A stretch of 64,000 bases of DNA. Source: Erythrobacter sp. (GTDB taxonomy: Bacteria > Pseudomonadota > Alphaproteobacteria > Sphingomonadales > Sphingomonadaceae). Shown piece by piece: positions 1-9,044 of this stretch. Positions within the stretch are counted from its first letter, which is position 1, and every line of letters starts with the position of its first letter. The stretch spans positions 1 to 64,000 of the forward strand of contig DAICXZ010000026.1 in NCBI GenBank assembly GCA_027311945.1, written 5' to 3'. A model generated the notes under the pieces. The model was not told the origin of the DNA and searched no databases. It was given only the letters and a program-made list of their open reading frames with translations. The translations under genes were made by a program, and so were the position numbers.

Positions 1-126
1 ATGCTCCGAAAGATCGGCGAACGAACCGTTAGCGGCCTGTGGGACCTGATCGGCAGGCTCGTCGACATCTTCCAGCCCGATGAATGCGCCAACTACTTCA
101 GCTCTTGCGGATATGACCCGGAATGA
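1..126 (+). CDS. IS630-type transposase, C-terminal tail (partial)
   Basis: Only the last 41 residues are in the window; the gene begins to the left. The reading frame is open from base 1 to the TGA at 124-126. The ending, with the motif ECANYF followed by a Cys-Gly-Tyr-Asp tail, is the characteristic C-terminus of IS630-family (Tc1/mariner-like DDE) transposases of alphaproteobacteria. The ATG at base 1 is an internal Met, not the real start. The catalytic DDE residues lie outside the window, so whether the element is intact cannot be judged. Family assignment is from motif memory. Confidence 0.75.
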   Translation: MLRKIGERTVSGLWDLIGRLVDIFQPDECANYFSSCGYDPE

Positions 127-141
127 TCGAAAACCGCTCTA
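1..141 (+). mobile_element. Right end of an IS630-like insertion sequence
   Basis: The transposase tail is followed directly by a short stretch (127-139) ending in ACCGCTCT and then TA at 140-141. IS630 elements insert at TA, and ends of the form CTAGAGCGGTTTTC are common for this family in alphaproteobacteria, so 127-139 is probably the right terminal inverted repeat. The partner repeat is outside the window, so the boundary is an inference. Confidence 0.5.
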
Positions 142-296
142 GACGAACCCTGTCAGCCCTTGGCAGAGCGATGGATTGCGCCTTTCCGGGGCTCGGGTAT
201 ATGGGCCAGCAAGCAAGAATGGCCCTGTCCGCCCGGACATGCCGCAACCCGGGGAGGTCGCGGCCCTAGCCGTTCCTACGAGGGCTGGTTTAACGC

Positions 297-1505
297 ATGA
301 ACTACGAGACCAAGATGGACCTGTCTCCCGCCGACAAGGGCGCGCTGGATGACGAGCGGGGCGAAGGCGCCGAAGGGTCGTCTTCGCGCAAGCGGCTGTG
401 GGTCATCCTGGCGATTGTGGCGGCGCTCGTGCTGGCGGCTCTGCTGCTGACCGGCGGGGATGAAGCTGAGCCTTTCACCGAAGATCGCACCGGTGAACTG
501 GCAAATGTAACGGTGATAGCTCCAGGCAGCTCCACGATCCAAGGCGAGATCAACGCCACCGGAACTGTGGCAGCGCGGCGCGAGATGCCCGTGGGCGTCA
601 CGGGTGAAGGCGGCCGGGTCCAGTCGGTGCTTGTGGAACCGGGTGACTGGGTAGGCGCCGGGCAGGTGCTTGCCGTGATCGACCGTTCGGTGCAGACGCA
701 GCAAACCGCCAGCCAGTCGGCCCAGATCGAGGTCGCGCAGGCCGATGCCGACCTCGCTCAGGCCAACCTCGATCGCGCGCTGCAGCTGGTGGAGCGCGGC
801 TTCATCAGCCAGGCCGATATTGATCGTCTGACCGCCACCCGCGATGCCGCCGTCGCCCGTGTGCGCGTCGCCCGCGCGCAATTGGGTGAGCGGCAGGCGC
901 GCAATGCCCAGCTCAATATCGTCGCTCCGGCAGCGGGGCTCGTGCTCGAACGCAATGTCGAGCCCGGACAGGTCGTGAGCACCGGTTCGGGTGTGCTGTT
1001 CCGCCTGGCCCGTGGCGGCGAGATGGAAGTGTTGGCGCAGGTCGGCGAGGGCGAGCTGGCGCAGATCCCCGTCGGCGCGACCGGCACGGTCACGCCGGTG
1101 GGCAGCGACAAGACGCTGACCTGCCAGGTCTGGCAGAAGGCCCCGATCATCAACCGCGAGACCCGTCAGGGCACGGTGCGCTGCGCGATGAGCTATGACG
1201 AGGCTCTGCGGCCCGGTGGCTTTGCCATGGTCGAGCTGGCCAGCGGCACGGTGGATTCCCCGCGCCTGCCCGAAAGCGCGATCCTGTCCGACGACAAGGG
1301 CAGCTATGTCTATATCGTGGATGGCGACAACACCGTGCAGCGGCGCGATGTACAGATCGGCATGATCTCGGACGACGGCATCGCGGTTGCCAGCGGCATC
1401 GACGGCAGCGAGCGGGTGGTGCTGCGCGCCGGCGGCTTCCTAAACCCGGGCGAGCAGGTGCGCCCGGTCACGGCCAAGGCCGCAGACGCGTCAAAGTCTC
1501 AGTGA
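297..1505 (+). CDS. RND efflux periplasmic adaptor (membrane fusion protein)
   Basis: This 402-aa protein is the adaptor that links an inner-membrane RND pump to an outer-membrane channel. A charged cytoplasmic N-terminus (1-33) precedes one membrane anchor (about 34-53). Two half-lipoyl segments (about 101-130 and 206-230) flank an alpha-helical hairpin (131-205) rich in Ala, Gln and Leu. A beta-barrel and a membrane-proximal domain follow. There is no lipobox, so it is anchored by the N-terminal helix. The GTG start of the pump gene lies 10 bp downstream, so the two form an operon. No TolC-type outer-membrane gene is nearby, so the channel must be supplied from elsewhere. The substrate cannot be told from sequence. 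Confidence 0.93.
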   Translation: MNYETKMDLSPADKGALDDERGEGAEGSSSRKRLWVILAIVAALVLAALLLTGGDEAEPFTEDRTGELANVTVIAPGSSTIQGEINATGTVAARREMPVGVTGEGGRVQSVLVEPGDWVGAGQVLAVIDRSVQTQQTASQSAQIEVAQADADLAQANLDRALQLVERGFISQADIDRLTATRDAAVARVRVARAQLGERQARNAQLNIVAPAAGLVLERNVEPGQVVSTGSGVLFRLARGGEMEVLAQVGEGELAQIPVGATGTVTPVGSDKTLTCQVWQKAPIINRETRQGTVRCAMSYDEALRPGGFAMVELASGTVDSPRLPESAILSDDKGSYVYIVDGDNTVQRRDVQIGMISDDGIAVASGIDGSERVVLRAGGFLNPGEQVRPVTAKAADASKSQ

Positions 1506-1515
1506 GGCGCGCGCT

Positions 1516-4500
1516 GTGAACTTCCGCAACATCTCGGCCTGGTCGATCCGCAACCCGATCGTCCCCATCCTTGCCTTCATCGCGCTGGTGGTGGCCGGAC
1601 TGATGAGCTTCCAGTCGATGGATGTTCAGGACCAGCCCGATATCGAGTTCCCGCTGGTCAACGTGGACATCTCGCAGCCCGGCGCCGCGCCGAGCGAGAT
1701 CGAGAACCAGATCACCCAGCGCGTCGAAGCGGCAGTGCAGACGCTCGACGGGGTGAAGAACATCAATTCGACCGCATCCGAAGGTTCAAGCCGGACCAGC
1801 GTCGAATTTGAGCTCGGCACCGACATCAATGCTGCGGTGAATGAGGTCGAATCGGCGATCTCGCAGATTCGCGGCGAACTGCCCGACGGCATCCTCGAAC
1901 CGCGCATCGCCAAGCAGCAGACCAGCTCGCAGCCGATCGTGTTCTTCGGTGTCGAGGCCGACGACATGACGATCGAGCAGCTCTCGTGGTTCATCGACGA
2001 TACGCTTACCAAGCGGCTGTTGTCGGTCGAGGGGCTGGCCGAGGTTAACCGCAACGGCGGGGTGGACCGCGAGATCCTCGTGATCCTCGACCCGGCCAAG
2101 ATGCAGTCGTTTGGCGTCACCGCCAGCCAGATCAACTCGGCCCTGCGGCAGGTTAACGTCAATGCCGCGGGTGGACGGGCGGAAATCGCCGGCTCGCGCC
2201 AGTCGGTGCGGGTGCTCGGCAATGCCGAGACGGCCTACGAGCTGAGCCAGACGCAGGTCTCGCTCGGCGGCGGGCGCACGGTCAAGCTGTCCGAGATCGC
2301 TTCGGTCAAGGACTCCTATGGCGAAGTGACCTCGATCGCCAAGATCAACGGCAAGCCCGTGATCACCTTCGGCATCAGCCGTGCGCGCGGCGAATCCGAC
2401 GTCACCGTCTATGACGAGGCGGTCAAGGTGTTGCAGCAGCTGGAGAAGGAAAACCCCGGCATCCGCTTCACGCGGCTGTTCACCGAGGTCGACTACACCA
2501 AGGCCCAGTACGAAAGCTCGATGGCCGCGATGGTCGAGGGTGCGGTGCTGGCGGTGATCGTGGTGTTCCTGTTCCTGCGTGACTGGCGCGCGACCATCAT
2601 TGCCGCGCTGGCGATCCCGCTTTCGGCGCTGCCGACCTTCTTCTTCATGGATCTGATGGGCTTCACGCTCAACACGCTGTCGCTGTTGGCGCTGGGCCTG
2701 GTGGCGGGCGTGCTGGTCGACGATGCGATTGTCGAGATCGAGAACATCGTCAGACACATGCGCATGGGCAAGAGCGCCTATCAGGCCTCGATCGACGCGG
2801 CGGACGAGATCGGCCTTGCCGTGGTCGCCACCACGCTGTGCATCGTCGCCGTGTTCTTCCCTGTCGGCATGATGCCGGGTGTGTCGGGCCAGTTCTTCAA
2901 GAATTTCGGCCTCACCGTGGTCGCCTCGGTGCTGATGAGCTTGCTCGTGGCGCGCATGATCACACCGATGGCAGCCGCCTATTTCCTCAAGGCGCACGGC
3001 CATGCCGAGCATGGCGGCGGCCGGATGATGGACCGCTACATGCAAGTGCTGCGCTGGTCGCTCGACAAGAGCGCCTTCCTGCGCATGCGCGAGCGCACCG
3101 GGGTGGTGGCCACCAAGGGGAGCTATCACCTGTTTGCGCTGGCGATGGGCTACATCATCGTCGCGCTGGTGATGGGCCTTGCGATGCCGGGCGAGAATGG
3201 CCGCGTCGAGGGACTCGCCGCCTTTGTCACGCTCGGTCGTTCGATCTTCGATCTGTCGGTGCTGATGATACCCTTTGCGCTGCTTGGCCTCTATCTGCTG
3301 GGTGGCATCGTAAACTTCCTGATCGCCATGCTGATTGGCCTGCTGGTGGGCTACGATTCGACGGACTTTCTGGCCCGCGCGCGATACCTTTCCGCGAGGT
3401 TCCTCGATCACCGCGTGTGGATGATGATGCTTGGCGTTGCCGCGCTTGGCCTCACCGGAATTATTGCCAGCAGCCTGCCGCAGCAGTTCTTCCCCAACAA
3501 CGATAGCGACTTCTCCCGAGTACGGATCTCGATGGTGCCCGGCACCACGCTCGAGCAAACCGAAAGGGTGGTCGACGCGCTGGCCGACCGCCTGAGCGAG
3601 GAGCAGGAGGTCGAACTGGCGCTTGGCATCTCGTTCGAAGGGTCTGGTGTGATCCGCCTGGTCATGAAGAAGGACCGGGAGCGCGACACCAAGACCTTCG
3701 AGCAGGAGCTGACGCCCTACCTCCAGAGTGTGCCCGATGTGCGAGCCAGCTTCGAAGACCAGCAGGGTGGCGGTGGCGGCACCGGCCGGGCGATTTCGAT
3801 CATGCTCGCCGGGTCCGATCCCGAGCTGCTGAACAGCACGGCCAACACTCTGGTGGAGCAGATGGCCTCGGTGCCAGGCGCGGTCGCGCCGCGGATCGAC
3901 TACGATCTGCAGCGGCCCGAACTGCTGATCGAGCCGCGCCTTGATCTGGCAGCCAGCCTTGGCGTCACCACCTCGGCGCTGAGCCAGGCGATCCGCATCG
4001 CCACGCTTGGCGATATCGACCAGAACGCGGCCAAGTTCAGCCTGTCCGACCGGCAGATCCCGATCCGGGTCCGCCTCGCCGAGGGAGACAGGCGCGACAT
4101 CGCCACGGTCGAGAACCTTCCGGTGCCGACCTCGGCGGGCGGCTCCGTGCCGCTGAGCCGGGTTGCGGAAATCCGTTTCGGCATGGGGCCCACCTCGATC
4201 GAGCGTTACAACCAGAGCCGCCGCATCTTTGTCGGCGTGGATCTGGCTCCCGGCGTTGCGCGTGGCGACGTGATGAGCGCGATCAACCGCCTGCCGATCA
4301 TGCAGGACCTTCCCTCGGGCGTGTCGAACCAGCCGGTCGGCTCGGACGAATGGCAGGGCGAATTGCAGGAAAGCTTCGGCATCGCCATCGTGACCGGACT
4401 GTTCCTCGTCTTCGCGGTGCTGGTGCTGCTTTATCGCCGGATCGTGTCGCCACTGGTCAACATGGGCTCGCTGTTCCTCGCGCCGCTGGGCGGGTTCATT

Positions 4501-4947
4501 GCGCTGTGGTTGGTGGGTCAGCCCATTTCGCTGCCGGTGTTCATCGGGATGCTGATGCTGCTTGGCATCGTGGCCAAGAACTCGATCCTGCTGATCGACT
4601 TCGCGCTTGAGGAAATGGAGACCGGACAGAACAAGTTCGAGGCCATCATCGAGGCCGGGCACAAGCGTGCCCAGCCGATCGTGATGACCACCGTCGCCAT
4701 GACTGCGGGCATGGTACCGACCGCGCTTTCGCTGGCAGGCGATTCTGCCTGGCGCGCGCCAATGGGCACCGTGGTGATCGGGGGCTTGTTGCTCTCGACC
4801 ATACTCACGCTGCTGATCGTTCCGGCGGGCTTCAGTCTGGCTGACGGGCTCGAAAAGCGCCTCGGCCCATGGGCGCGCGACAAGTTCCTGACCTACAAGC
4901 CGGGCGACGACCACGGTTCCTCGCCCCAGCCGAGGCCAGCGGAATAA
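1516..4947 (+). CDS. RND multidrug efflux permease (AcrB/HAE1 type) with an extra hydrophobic block
   Basis: This 1143-aa inner-membrane proton/drug antiporter starts at GTG. It has the AcrB-like N-terminus with TM1, two large porter-domain loops, the paired TM4 aspartates (D402, D403 in LVDDAIVEIEN) and the TM10 lysine (K1021 in GIVAKNSILLIDF) of the proton relay. AcrB-type pumps are usually about 1030-1050 aa. The excess lies at about residues 519-629, between the TM6 region and the central TM7 region (the FLDHRVWMMMLG stretch). That block contains about three additional hydrophobic spans separated by short charged loops. The flanking domains look intact and the reading frame is continuous, so this appears to be a real insertion rather than a frameshift. 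Substrate is unknown. Confidence 0.93.
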   Translation: MNFRNISAWSIRNPIVPILAFIALVVAGLMSFQSMDVQDQPDIEFPLVNVDISQPGAAPSEIENQITQRVEAAVQTLDGVKNINSTASEGSSRTSVEFELGTDINAAVNEVESAISQIRGELPDGILEPRIAKQQTSSQPIVFFGVEADDMTIEQLSWFIDDTLTKRLLSVEGLAEVNRNGGVDREILVILDPAKMQSFGVTASQINSALRQVNVNAAGGRAEIAGSRQSVRVLGNAETAYELSQTQVSLGGGRTVKLSEIASVKDSYGEVTSIAKINGKPVITFGISRARGESDVTVYDEAVKVLQQLEKENPGIRFTRLFTEVDYTKAQYESSMAAMVEGAVLAVIVVFLFLRDWRATIIAALAIPLSALPTFFFMDLMGFTLNTLSLLALGLVAGVLVDDAIVEIENIVRHMRMGKSAYQASIDAADEIGLAVVATTLCIVAVFFPVGMMPGVSGQFFKNFGLTVVASVLMSLLVARMITPMAAAYFLKAHGHAEHGGGRMMDRYMQVLRWSLDKSAFLRMRERTGVVATKGSYHLFALAMGYIIVALVMGLAMPGENGRVEGLAAFVTLGRSIFDLSVLMIPFALLGLYLLGGIVNFLIAMLIGLLVGYDSTDFLARARYLSARFLDHRVWMMMLGVAALGLTGIIASSLPQQFFPNNDSDFSRVRISMVPGTTLEQTERVVDALADRLSEEQEVELALGISFEGSGVIRLVMKKDRERDTKTFEQELTPYLQSVPDVRASFEDQQGGGGGTGRAISIMLAGSDPELLNSTANTLVEQMASVPGAVAPRIDYDLQRPELLIEPRLDLAASLGVTTSALSQAIRIATLGDIDQNAAKFSLSDRQIPIRVRLAEGDRRDIATVENLPVPTSAGGSVPLSRVAEIRFGMGPTSIERYNQSRRIFVGVDLAPGVARGDVMSAINRLPIMQDLPSGVSNQPVGSDEWQGELQESFGIAIVTGLFLVFAVLVLLYRRIVSPLVNMGSLFLAPLGGFIALWLVGQPISLPVFIGMLMLLGIVAKNSILLIDFALEEMETGQNKFEAIIEAGHKRAQPIVMTTVAMTAGMVPTALSLAGDSAWRAPMGTVVIGGLLLSTILTLLIVPAGFSLADGLEKRLGPWARDKFLTYKPGDDHGSSPQPRPAE

Positions 4948-5005
4948 GGCCGCCCCGCGCAATCTGGGGCAGTGCGGGGCGCAAGCATTTGCTAGTGCTG
5001 GGCAA

Positions 5006-6256
5006 ATGAGCACGGTGCCGACCATTCCGCCCGACAAGGCCAAGGCTATGCGCCGCGCGGCAAGCCTGCTGCTGGTGGCGATGGCGGCCCTGTTCCTGGT
5101 GGCGCACAACCATGCCGACAGCCATCCCGCCTGGCCCTACGTGCTGGCCTTTGCCGAAGCGGCGATGGTTGGCGGGCTGGCCGACTGGTTTGCCGTTACC
5201 GCGCTGTTTCGCCACCCGCTTGGCATCCCCATTCCGCACACCGCGATCATCCCGCAGAACAAGGATCGCATCGCCGACACGATGGCGAGCTTCCTGCGCA
5301 GCAACTTCCTCACCCCCGCCGTGGTGGCTCGCCGACTTCACAGCCTCAACGTGGCGCAGGCAGCGGGCGACTTCCTCGTGGCGCGCGGCCTCAGCGGCAC
5401 GGGCCGCTTGCGGGCAGGCGCGGGCGAACTGCTGATCGAGCTGCTCGAAACGCTCGATCCCGAGCGCCTCGGGCTGCAAGCCAAGGCGGGCCTCGCGCGG
5501 GCGCTTGGGCGGGTCGAGGTGTCGCCGGTGCTGGGCCGGATGCTCGAAGCGGCAATTGCTGACGGGCGCCATCGCCCGGTGATCGACGGGATGGTGCGCT
5601 GGGCCGGCCTAGCGCTGGAGGGTAACGAAGAGCTGGTGCGCGACATGGTGCAGAGCCGCGCCAACGCCGTGCTGCGGTGGACCGGTCTCGACGACCGCCT
5701 GGCGAACTCGGTGCTCGACGGGCTGTACAAGCTGTTGGCCGAGATACTGGTGCGGCCCGATCACCCGATCCGCATCAAGGTCGAGGAGGGGCTGAAGACT
5801 CTTGCCCACGACCTACAACACGATCCTGCCACCCGCGCGAAGGTGGAGCAGACGAAGCTCGACCTCTTGGCCAACCCTGCGCTGGGCGACTGGTGGATGG
5901 GCATGTGGGAGCGCCTGCGCCACGCGCTGATCGAGCAACTGCGCAGCCCCAATGGCGCGCTGTCCGCGCAGTTCGGCGAGACTTTGGCCGAACTGGGCGA
6001 GGCTCTGCGCAGCCAGCCCGCCTTGCAGAAGCAGGTCAACCGCTTCGCCCGCCGTACTCTGACGGGCATGGCCAATCGCTATGGCGACGAGATCGTACGG
6101 TTGGTGTCGGAAACGGTGAAGCGGTGGGACGCACGCACGATCACCTCACGGGTGGAAAACGCGGTGGGGCGCGACCTGCAGTTCATCCGCATCAACGGCA
6201 CATTGGTGGGCGGGCTGGTGGGGGTGACGATCCACGCGGTGGAGCAGTTCTTGTAA
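5006..6256 (+). CDS. DUF445 family membrane protein
   Basis: The 416-aa protein belongs to the DUF445 (YjiN-like) family of unknown function. An N-terminal hydrophobic stretch (about 13-33) is followed by the family hallmark region AEAAMVGGLADWFAVTALF (about 51-69) and the motif HPLGIPIPHTAIIPQNKDR. The long amphipathic, charged helical part resembles a membrane-tethered coiled domain. A second hydrophobic stretch, with GGLVGVTIHAVEQFL, ends the protein. The gene follows the efflux operon by 58 bp on the same strand, but nothing ties it functionally to efflux. The ATG at 5006 gives the usual family N-terminus. Confidence 0.88.
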   Translation: MSTVPTIPPDKAKAMRRAASLLLVAMAALFLVAHNHADSHPAWPYVLAFAEAAMVGGLADWFAVTALFRHPLGIPIPHTAIIPQNKDRIADTMASFLRSNFLTPAVVARRLHSLNVAQAAGDFLVARGLSGTGRLRAGAGELLIELLETLDPERLGLQAKAGLARALGRVEVSPVLGRMLEAAIADGRHRPVIDGMVRWAGLALEGNEELVRDMVQSRANAVLRWTGLDDRLANSVLDGLYKLLAEILVRPDHPIRIKVEEGLKTLAHDLQHDPATRAKVEQTKLDLLANPALGDWWMGMWERLRHALIEQLRSPNGALSAQFGETLAELGEALRSQPALQKQVNRFARRTLTGMANRYGDEIVRLVSETVKRWDARTITSRVENAVGRDLQFIRINGTLVGGLVGVTIHAVEQFL

Positions 6257-6277
6257 GGCAGCGGAGATAAAAGGCCG

Positions 6278-7165
6278 TCAATTGATCCGGTAGCCAATAG
6301 TTGCTGCGTAATAGGACTTAATTGGCTTGCCATTCGCATCTTCGGCGGGCGCAAACATCGCGCGATCACCGAATTCGTCGCAAGCGGGCGAACGGAGATA
6401 GCGCGTCGAGGTGATCTCGTTGACCTGGCATTCTTCGATCGACCCATCGGCATCGACGATGATACGCAGCGCCAGCGTTGCCTGCTCGCCTTCGTGGAAT
6501 GCCCGCGAAGGATAACTGTTCGAAATTCGTTCGGCGATTTCCTGAAAGTTGATGGGTTCTGCCTTCCGGCGCATCCTGTCTTGGCTGTCGAGGTCGAGGC
6601 CCCACGAATAGACCAGATCGCGCGTACAGTCGTTGAGCGCGTTTAACGCCGCCGCCAGCCCGGGCAGCTCAAAGGTGATCGACCCGCTGCGCCTGCTGAA
6701 CTTCAGCGCAGCGTCACCCTCCAACGCGCTTGCGTTGATGTGGGGCAAACCAGATACGTCATAACGAGAATGTTCAGGCTCGCCATCGTGTTTGGGTGCT
6801 ATCGTCAGTCCCAAAAAAATGGCTGTCCGGAAATCGCCGAAGCTTACGGAGTCGGCGTAAACGCTCAAGTTGCTGAATAGGGGGCTCAATTCAAGCTGGA
6901 CATTGTCTCGCTCGGCATAACGCCACATCTCATCGCCAGCTACGGTGAGGGTCACGTGGGTTCCCGGTTGGAACTGATCCAACATCATCAGGTAGCGGTC
7001 GTCCTCCTCACCGAAATACCGCGCGAGGCGGCATTTCTGCTCGGCATAGTTGAGAATCCACTTGTCCTCGCTGGAGGGGGCTAGCCTGATATCTTCGGCG
7101 CGCGTTGGCGCGGCCAGTGTCGCGGCTGCGGTGGCAAAAACAAGACCTGCGCGAACCAATTTCAT
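6278..7165 (-). CDS. Secreted protein with a TonB-like C-terminal domain
   Basis: The protein has 295 aa. Residues 1-23 form a typical Sec signal peptide ending ...APTRA. The middle part (about 30-200) is not recognisable. Residues about 215-295 resemble a TonB C-terminal domain: YPSRA, then a beta-strand with VDADGSIEECQV, and FAPA near the end. The TonB encoded at 53138-53806 has the same landmarks (YPSRA, INAEGRVSSCRV, YEPA). There is no N-terminal membrane anchor and no proline-rich spacer, so this is not a classical energy transducer. It could be a periplasmic protein that uses the fold for protein contact. It is convergent with the DUF445 gene. Confidence 0.7.
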   Translation of the reverse strand: MKLVRAGLVFATAAATLAAPTRAEDIRLAPSSEDKWILNYAEQKCRLARYFGEEDDRYLMMLDQFQPGTHVTLTVAGDEMWRYAERDNVQLELSPLFSNLSVYADSVSFGDFRTAIFLGLTIAPKHDGEPEHSRYDVSGLPHINASALEGDAALKFSRRSGSITFELPGLAAALNALNDCTRDLVYSWGLDLDSQDRMRRKAEPINFQEIAERISNSYPSRAFHEGEQATLALRIIVDADGSIEECQVNEITSTRYLRSPACDEFGDRAMFAPAEDANGKPIKSYYAATIGYRIN

Positions 7166-7217
7166 GACGAGTCTCCTCGCCTGCGCGATTATCCCGGCAA
7201 ATTTGCAGCGACAACAA

Positions 7218-8156
7218 TCAAAGCTTCGCTGTCAACTCCGGGACCGCTTCGAACAGATCGGCCACCAGCCCCAGGTCCGCGACCTGGAAGATCGGCGCAT
7301 CGGGATCCTTGTTGATCGCCACGATCACCTTCGAATCCTTCATCCCCGCAAGGTGCTGGATCGCGCCCGAAATACCGATGGCGACATACAGCTCCGGCGC
7401 GACAATCTTGCCCGTCTGGCCGACCTGATAGTCGTTGGGCACATAGCCAGCATCGACCGCCGCGCGGCTCGCGCCGATGGCGGCACCGAGCTTGTCGGCC
7501 AGCGGGGTGATGATCTGCTGGAACGTCTCGCCGTCCTTCAGCGCACGGCCGCCAGAAACGATGGTCCCGGCGCTGGTCAGCTCGGGGCGGTCGCTCTTCA
7601 CCGCTTCGAGGCCGACGAAGCTCGACAGGCCCGCATCGCCGGGGCCACTCACGGCCTCGACGCTGGCCGAGCCGCCCTCTGCATCAGCCTTGTCGAAGGC
7701 GGTGGTGCGCACGGTGATCACCAGTTTCGCATCGCTCGATTCGACCGTGGCAATGGCGTTGCCGGCGTAGATCGGGCGGGTGAAGCTCTTCGGCCCTTCG
7801 ACCGAGAGAATGTCCGACACCTGCATCACGTCAAGCAGCGCGGCCACACGCGGGGCGACGTTCTTGCCGGTGGTGGTGGCAGGGGCAAGGAAGGCGTCAT
7901 AGCCTGCGCCGTCCTTGGCCATCAGCCCGGCCACGAGCGGCGCGATGTTCTCGGCCAGCATGTCGGCATAGGCGGCATCGGCGGCGAGCAGCACCTTTTC
8001 GACACCGGCGATCTTGGCCGCTTCGTCAGCCGCGCCTTGCGCTCCGGCAACGAGCACGTGCACAGGGCCGCCAAGCTGCACGGCGGCGGTGACGGCGGAA
8101 AGCGTGGCGGGCGCGATCGCGCCATCCGAAAGTTCAGCGAGGACTAAAGCGGTCAT
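7218..8156 (-). CDS. etfA: Electron transfer flavoprotein subunit alpha
   Basis: This 312-aa FAD-binding subunit of the heterodimeric ETF takes electrons from acyl-CoA and other dehydrogenases and passes them to ETF-ubiquinone oxidoreductase. The N-terminal alpha/beta domain starts with [10 protein letters not shown]. The C-terminal FAD domain contains [12 protein letters not shown] (about 195), the [19 protein letters not shown] stretch (about 247-265) and [19 protein letters not shown] near the end. Length and motifs are normal. It lies downstream of etfB on the same strand, with a 122-bp gap that holds an inverted repeat. Confidence 0.97.
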   Translation of the reverse strand: MTALVLAELSDGAIAPATLSAVTAAVQLGGPVHVLVAGAQGAADEAAKIAGVEKVLLAADAAYADMLAENIAPLVAGLMAKDGAGYDAFLAPATTTGKNVAPRVAALLDVMQVSDILSVEGPKSFTRPIYAGNAIATVESSDAKLVITVRTTAFDKADAEGGSASVEAVSGPGDAGLSSFVGLEAVKSDRPELTSAGTIVSGGRALKDGETFQQIITPLADKLGAAIGASRAAVDAGYVPNDYQVGQTGKIVAPELYVAIGISGAIQHLAGMKDSKVIVAINKDPDAPIFQVADLGLVADLFEAVPELTAKL

Positions 8157-8177
8157 TGTTCACAAACCTCGAAATCC

Positions 8178-8262
8178 GTTCGCCCTGAGCTTGTCGAAGG
8201 GCTGTTCTTTCATTTCCGCTCCCCGGTCCCGAAGCAAGGACGGTCCTTCGACAAGCTCAGGA
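8178..8262. repeat. REP-like inverted repeat between etfB and etfA
   Basis: Two perfectly complementary 17-bp arms, CCTGAGCTTGTCGAAGG at 8184-8200 and CCTTCGACAAGCTCAGG at 8245-8261, are separated by 44 bp. The arm resembles a dispersed palindromic sequence that I recall as common between genes in sphingomonads. In the etfBA transcript it can form a long hairpin. Only this copy pair is present in the window. Confidence 0.75.
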
Positions 8263-8278
8263 CGCTCGGGGATGTGTC

Positions 8279-9025
8279 TTAGGCCACCCCGAGCGCTTTG
8301 AGCTTGGCAACCAGCGTATCGACATCGGGGACGATCTCGCCCGCCTGTCGCACCGGCGGCTCGGCCACATGCGTGGTTTTGAGGCGCGGGGTGACGTCGA
8401 CGCCGAAATCGTCGGGCGTCTTGGTGTCGAGCGGCTTCTTCTTTGCCTTCATGATGTTGGGCAGCGAGGCATAGCGCGGCTCGTTGAGGCGCAGGTCGGT
8501 GGTGACGATCGCCGGCAGGGCCAGCTTCACCGTCTCCAGACCGCCATCGACCTCGCGGGTGACGCTGACATGGTCGCCGTCGATGGCAACCTTGCTGGCA
8601 AAGGTGCCCTGCGGACGGCCCATGAGGGCTGCAAGCATCTGGCCGGTCTGGTTCGAATCGTCGTCAATCGCCTGCTTGCCGAGCATCACGATGCCCGGTT
8701 CCTCCGCCTCGGCAATCGCCTTGAGGATCTTGGCCACGGCCAGCGGTTCGACCTCGGCATCGGTTTCGACGAGGATCGCGCGGTCGGCGCCCATGGCGAG
8801 CGCGGTGCGGAGCGTTTCCTGCGCCTTGGCCGGGCCGATGGAGACGGCGATTACTTCTTCGGCAGGGCCCGCTTCCTTGAGCCGGATCGCCTCTTCCACG
8901 GCGATCTCGTCAAACGGGTTCATGCTCATCTTGACGTTGGCTAGGTCCACCCCGGAGCCATCCGCCTTCACGCGGGGCTTCACGTTGTAGTCGATCACCC
9001 GCTTAACGGGCACGAGGATTTTCAT
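8279..9025 (-). CDS. etfB: Electron transfer flavoprotein subunit beta
   Basis: The 248-aa AMP-binding ETF subunit starts [20 protein letters not shown], typical of the family. It contains the [10 protein letters not shown] helix (about 44-53) and the signature region [21 protein letters not shown] (about 155-175). It partners the alpha subunit to form the soluble electron carrier for beta-oxidation and branched-chain amino acid catabolism. It is the first gene of etfBA; a 16-bp palindromic operator and candidate promoter lie 43 bp upstream of its start. Confidence 0.97.
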   Translation of the reverse strand: MKILVPVKRVIDYNVKPRVKADGSGVDLANVKMSMNPFDEIAVEEAIRLKEAGPAEEVIAVSIGPAKAQETLRTALAMGADRAILVETDAEVEPLAVAKILKAIAEAEEPGIVMLGKQAIDDDSNQTGQMLAALMGRPQGTFASKVAIDGDHVSVTREVDGGLETVKLALPAIVTTDLRLNEPRYASLPNIMKAKKKPLDTKTPDDFGVDVTPRLKTTHVAEPPVRQAGEIVPDVDTLVAKLKALGVA

Positions 9026-9044
9026 AGCTGTCCTCTCTCAAAGC

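Noticed and set aside
1786-5109. Very long minus-strand open frame opposite the RND permease
   Set aside because: Its protein is His/Arg/Gln-rich with no family resemblance, and the plus-strand pump motifs are unambiguous. Such long antisense frames are expected in GC-rich DNA with strong codon bias.
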